This document shows positions 13,530-16,637 of a DNA stretch of 16,637 nucleotides, in pieces. The stretch lies in NCBI GenBank assembly GCA_031278495.1, contig JAITKG010000175.1, positions 1 to 16,637 on the forward strand, given 5' to 3'. The first letter of the stretch is position 1. Every line of letters starts with the position of its first letter. A model generated the notes under the pieces. That model had not been told where the DNA came from and did no database searches. It saw only the letters and a list, made by a program, of their open reading frames with translations. Source of the DNA: Prevotellaceae bacterium (GTDB lineage Bacteria > Bacteroidota > Bacteroidia > Bacteroidales > UBA932). The position numbers were made by a program, and so were the translations under genes.

Positions 13530-14717
13530 ATGCCAGCGGTTTACATTACAGGCGCCGGCATGGTGTCGGCGCTGGGAAATTCGGTAAGGGACACATTGCT
13601 TGCTTTGCGGGAACAACGGACGGGCATCGCCCCCATCACGTTATTCGATACAAAATTTAAACACATTCCGGCAGGGGAAGTAAAATGCAGCGAGGAAGAA
13701 TTACTTTGTCGCGCGGATATACATCCGGAAAGGGATACCTGTACCCGAACGGCTTTGCTGGGTTTGATAGCGGCGCAGGAAGCCATGCGGATGTCGCAAA
13801 GCAAAGTGGATAAACAAAGGATCAGTCTGGTGTCGTCTACCACAACGGGCGGGATGAGTTTTCATGAAAAAAATGCCCACACGATATTTGCCGGAACGGT
13901 AGAAAAAAAATATGTAGAATTGCTGGATTGTGCCGACGCTGCGCAAAAAATCGCCCGTCATTTCGGCATTTCGAATAATGTTACTACGGTGAGCACCGCC
14001 TGTTCTTCTTCTGCGAATGCGATTATTGTCGGCGCCCGGATGATAAAAACCGGCATAGCCGACAAGGTACTGGCTGGCGGCGCCGACGCCCTGACGCGTT
14101 TCGCCTTGAACGGTTTTAACAGTTTGGAAATTCTGTCGCCGGGCGGCTGTATGCCTTTTGACGCCCGCCGGAACGGCATTTCACTGGGGGAAGGAGCTGC
14201 CTACCTCGTGCTGGAATCAGCCGCCGTAGCCAAACCGGAAAATATTTTATGCCGGCTAAGCGGCTATGCAAATACCAATGAGGCTTATCACCAAACCGCT
14301 TCATCGCCCGGCGGCGAAGGCGCTGTACACTCTATCAGGAAAGCGCTGGAAACAGCAGGGCTGCACGCCGCCGACATTAGCTATATCAATGCGCACGGCA
14401 CAGGCACGTTGATAAACGACCTGTCGGAAGGCCGCGCAATTGAAACGGTTTTCGGCGCAACTGTTCCGCCGGTAAGTTCCACCAAAGGTTATACGGGACA
14501 TACTTTGGCGGCTGCCGGTGCGGCAGAGGCAATCATTTCCATCCTCGCCATACAGCACAACCTGCTGTTCCCAAACCTGCGGTTCACTGCGCAAATGCCC
14601 GAACTTTCGTTCACGCCGCAAACGGCGCTGGAAGAAAATGTACGTATCAACCATGTTTTATCCAATTCTTTTGGCTTTGGGGGAAGCAACGCCACTTTAA
14701 TTTTTTCACGACCGTAA
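13530..14717 (+). CDS. Beta-ketoacyl-ACP synthase, KAS I/II (FabF-like) condensing enzyme
   Basis: 395 residues from ATG 13530, which opens MPAVYITGAGMVSALGNSV, the family N-terminus; a GAAGGA sequence lies about 10 bases upstream. A GTG at 13512 would add six residues and overlap the ACP gene. The full Cys-His-His triad is present: C158 in VSTACSSSANAI, H289 in INAHGTGTLIND, K319 and H324 in SSTKGYTGHTLAAAGA. The glycine-rich SNSFGFGGSNATLIF closes the protein. It should perform decarboxylative condensation of malonyl-ACP with the acyl chain on the cluster ACP. It is followed after one base by a divergent ketosynthase, an arrangement like the KS-alpha/KS-beta pairs of type II polyketide, aryl polyene and flexirubin systems. 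It is probably the catalytically active half of such a pair. Confidence 0.94.
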   Translation: MPAVYITGAGMVSALGNSVRDTLLALREQRTGIAPITLFDTKFKHIPAGEVKCSEEELLCRADIHPERDTCTRTALLGLIAAQEAMRMSQSKVDKQRISLVSSTTTGGMSFHEKNAHTIFAGTVEKKYVELLDCADAAQKIARHFGISNNVTTVSTACSSSANAIIVGARMIKTGIADKVLAGGADALTRFALNGFNSLEILSPGGCMPFDARRNGISLGEGAAYLVLESAAVAKPENILCRLSGYANTNEAYHQTASSPGGEGAVHSIRKALETAGLHAADISYINAHGTGTLINDLSEGRAIETVFGATVPPVSSTKGYTGHTLAAAGAAEAIISILAIQHNLLFPNLRFTAQMPELSFTPQTALEENVRINHVLSNSFGFGGSNATLIFSRP

Positions 14718-14718
14718 T

Positions 14719-15720
14719 ATGCACGCTTACCTTACATCCACAGGTCTTATTTCGCCGCAACGTACATTTGAAAATGACTTCTCGTGCGGACTGGAAACGG
14801 AGGGCGCGCCCATATTGCCTGCCATAGAACCAAATTACAAAGGACTGATCAACCCGGTGCAACTGCGGCGCATGTCGCGCATCTTGAAATTGGGGCTCGG
14901 CGCGGCGCAGTTATGTATCAACAATGCCGGCGGGCAGCAGCCCGACGCAATTATCGTAGGAACCGGGCTGGCGTGTGTCAATGACCTGGAAATTTTCCTG
15001 AAATCTATTATCGAAACAGGCGAACAAAGCCTGTCGTCCATTCCGTTTATCAATTCGCTGCACAATACGGTGGCGGCGCAGGTGGCGCGCACGCTGAAAA
15101 TACAAACCTATAACAATACCCATTGCCATCGCGGCGCTTCATTTGAAAATGCCTTGCTGGACGCTTTAATGCTGCTCCACGAAAAAGAACACCAACAGGT
15201 GTTGGTGGGCGGCATTGACGAATTTTCCACGCATTACTACAACCTGCTAACGCCAAAAGTGGTTACCGGCGAAGGAGCGGGATTTTTCCTGTTAAGCAAC
15301 GCGCCCGCCGGAAAAAACAGCGTGAAAATTTCAGCGGTCAGGACTTTTTATGCACCCGAAGAAAATTTTATTGCCCGGTTTTTAGCGGAACAACATACGC
15401 CGGCGCACCACCTTGACGCCGTCCTGCTGGGGATAAACGGCAACCCAGGCGACGACGCCGTTTACTGCCGGCTTATGGATAGCTTTTTCCCGCCCTCCTG
15501 CCAACTTATCACCTATAAACACCTTTGCGGGGAATACCATACAAGCAGCGCATTTGGCCTGGCATTGGCCGCTCATTCCATTGCCGCCGGCGCATTTCCC
15601 GCGCCCGCCATATTTAAACCCGGCAAAGCCGCCAAGCCGCAAAAAGTACTGCTCTATAACCATTACCAAAATTGCAACCACACGTTGATTTTGATAGAGA
15701 AGTTTGCCGCAGAAAGTTGA
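14719..15720 (+). CDS. Divergent ketosynthase-like protein, probable chain-length-factor-type partner
   Basis: 333 residues, shorter than KAS II (about 400-415). The fold signature is seen in AYLTSTGLISPQRTF, MSRILKLGLGAAQL, IIVGTGLACVNDLE, HCHRGASFENALLDALMLL and VLVGGIDEFSTHYY. A cysteine (C136) stands at the usual nucleophile place, but in HCHRG rather than ACSSG. The NAHGTGT block with the first catalytic histidine is replaced by LLGINGNPGDDAVY, while K267 in ITYKHLCGEYHTSSAFGLA and H274 resemble the second block. Loss of a catalytic histidine argues that it does not condense by itself and acts as a KS-beta partner that sets chain length or substrate. It follows the active ketosynthase after one base, so the two are made together. 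Similar proteins occur in Bacteroidetes aryl polyene/flexirubin-type clusters. Confidence 0.85.
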   Translation: MHAYLTSTGLISPQRTFENDFSCGLETEGAPILPAIEPNYKGLINPVQLRRMSRILKLGLGAAQLCINNAGGQQPDAIIVGTGLACVNDLEIFLKSIIETGEQSLSSIPFINSLHNTVAAQVARTLKIQTYNNTHCHRGASFENALLDALMLLHEKEHQQVLVGGIDEFSTHYYNLLTPKVVTGEGAGFFLLSNAPAGKNSVKISAVRTFYAPEENFIARFLAEQHTPAHHLDAVLLGINGNPGDDAVYCRLMDSFFPPSCQLITYKHLCGEYHTSSAFGLALAAHSIAAGAFPAPAIFKPGKAAKPQKVLLYNHYQNCNHTLILIEKFAAES

Positions 15721-15725
15721 AAGTT

Positions 15726-15750
15726 GAAAATGGCTGGCGCCAGTACGATT
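15726..15750. repeat. Single copy of the GC-header intergenic repeat
   Basis: Just after the last cluster gene, GGCTGGCGCCAG, with the 10-base palindrome CTGGCGCCAG, follows a duplicated 'gaaagttgaaa' word (15712-15728). On the - strand this reads as a GC-rich header ending in CCAGCC followed by an AT-rich 'ttcaactttcaac' tail, the same header-tail order as the units at 8137-8287. Confidence 0.5.
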
Positions 15751-15848
15751 GACCGGTTGCCGCAGTGCAGGAATTTCAAGATTCAAAAATTCAATGTTTC
15801 ATGATTGCGCGAGGAAATCCTAATGAAGACAAGGCATAACATTATTAA

Positions 15849-15867
15849 GAAGCAAACTTTTTGCTTC
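15849..15867 (-). terminator. Small hairpin, probable terminator of the - strand surface-protein gene
   Basis: GAAGCAAA (15849-15856) and TTTGCTTC (15860-15867) pair perfectly around a 3-base loop. It lies 27 bases beyond the TAA of the - strand gene and is followed on that strand by TTAATAAT, a weak T-rich tail. It could also stop transcripts arriving from the ketosynthase cluster. Confidence 0.5.
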
Positions 15868-15893
15868 CATTTGAAATATTATTTTGCAGAAAA

Positions 15894-16637
15894 TTACAGT
15901 TGGCGTTTGCAACGAATTACCCCCGAATGGTTACTTTCGTGTTCGCAGTCATAGCAGTGGCACAACCATACGTTGTCATACCTCAATACCATCATAGCAA
16001 TCGTGTCGCGTGCGACAGCACTTCTAATTTCATACCCAGTGAGTTCAACCGCTGTTGTACATCTATCCCACCTATCTTTACCATTGTAGCATCTTAAACC
16101 CACATAAAGCGATGTGTTATTCAAGATTCCACCATAAGGGTCATTTACCGCCTGATTATAGTCAGCCCAACGTACTATCAATTCAGCTGTACTGGGGATT
16201 TGCCAACCGGTTGGGCAATCCGGGTGATCACTGCCATAATATTGAGATACACCATCACAAATAGCAATGCGCTTTTCTACAATAGATAAATTATCTGCAA
16301 ACCACCAAGCGCCGTCTGTAAACTGAGTTATACGATAAATTTGATTATCCCGACTATCTTCAATATAGGCTTCCCAATTCTGTGCACCGCTGGTACGCTG
16401 TTGGCAAAGGTGCGTGGCATCCATATACAAATCACTGCCCTGATAAGGACAAAAAACGCCCGGGCATTCCGTTTTATCTCTTATAGTAACAGGCGTAATG
16501 GTCAATGCTGAAGTGGCAAGTGTTGTTTCGTCTACTGTTTGAGCAGTTATTCCGTTGGACTCAATCAATGTGAATGGCGGCGTACCTTTGAAAGTATAAG
16601 TTCCATTGTTCGCAGTTACATTCGGCGGGCAATCGGA
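15894..16637 (-). CDS. Secreted-type protein with a Fibrobacter succinogenes major paralogous domain (5' end outside window)
   Basis: The frame is open from the TAA at 15894-15896 to the window edge, giving the C-terminal 247 residues; the TTG at 16568 is not its real start. The segment ITQFTDGAWWFADNLSIVEKRIAICDG followed by SDHPDCPTGWQIPSTAELIVRWADYN matches the TIGR02145 / Fib_succ_major pattern of aromatic 'W-x-x-x-NL' and 'CP-GW-IPS' blocks. Many cysteines, and aromatic residues such as YVGLRCYNGKDRW, suggest an exported, disulfide-stabilised domain. The part near the edge (CPPNVTANNGTYTFKGTPPF) looks like a preceding linker or repeat. Such domains are common on surface or secreted proteins of Bacteroidetes and Fibrobacteres, and their molecular role is not known. 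No type IX sorting tail is seen at this C-terminus. Confidence 0.82.
   Translation of the reverse strand, partial: SDCPPNVTANNGTYTFKGTPPFTLIESNGITAQTVDETTLATSALTITPVTIRDKTECPGVFCPYQGSDLYMDATHLCQQRTSGAQNWEAYIEDSRDNQIYRITQFTDGAWWFADNLSIVEKRIAICDGVSQYYGSDHPDCPTGWQIPSTAELIVRWADYNQAVNDPYGGILNNTSLYVGLRCYNGKDRWDRCTTAVELTGYEIRSAVARDTIAMMVLRYDNVWLCHCYDCEHESNHSGVIRCKRQL

Noticed and set aside
8376..15720. Calling the cluster a flexirubin or aryl polyene cluster
   Set aside because: The KS pair and ACP are reminiscent, but the aromatic starter enzymes, ketoreductase, dehydratase, acyltransferase and outer-membrane export genes of those clusters are absent from the window.

Overview
This is a chromosomal window from a member of the Bacteroidetes, most likely the order Bacteroidales. 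The evidence is Bacteroidetes-type promoters (TAnnTTTG, often with TTTG 18-20 bases upstream) before several genes, a RecQ of the form common in this group, the panC-panD-flippase-like operon, a MacB-type permease next to a LytS/LytTR pair, and a Fibrobacter-type paralogous surface-protein domain. No rRNA, tRNA, CRISPR array or intact insertion sequence was seen.

Left part (1-2659, + strand): the last 50 residues of an FtsX/MacB-type ABC permease; a VapBC-like toxin-antitoxin pair with its own promoter and a likely operator; then a LytS-type histidine kinase overlapping a LytTR response regulator. Middle (2660-7816): recQ and comF on +, converging on a - strand operon panC-panD-LPG_synthase_TM-like membrane protein. 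The recQ-comF gap holds a long stem-loop.

7817-8375 is a 559-base gap between divergent promoters. It is filled with short repeats and hairpins but shows no credible gene. One of its repeats is related, in inverted orientation, to the recQ-comF stem-loop.

8376-15720 (+ strand) is the most interesting block. It is a compact gene cluster: KAS III-like ketosynthase, small protein with a possible HTH, BtrH-like cysteine acyltransferase/peptidase, ABC ATPase, ABC-2 permease, acyl carrier protein, KAS II-like ketosynthase, and a divergent ketosynthase partner lacking one catalytic histidine. The likely logic is that the ketosynthases build an acyl or polyketide chain on the ACP with housekeeping FabD/FabG/FabZ, the BtrH-like enzyme moves it to an acceptor or trims it, and the ABC transporter exports the product. 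No ketoreductase, dehydratase, acyltransferase, phosphopantetheinyl transferase or thioesterase gene lies in the window. Between the ATPase and permease genes is a fossil copy of the permease 3' end with the promoter that precedes the ACP gene.

Right end (15894-16637, - strand): a secreted-type protein with a Fibrobacter succinogenes major paralogous domain, cut by the window edge.
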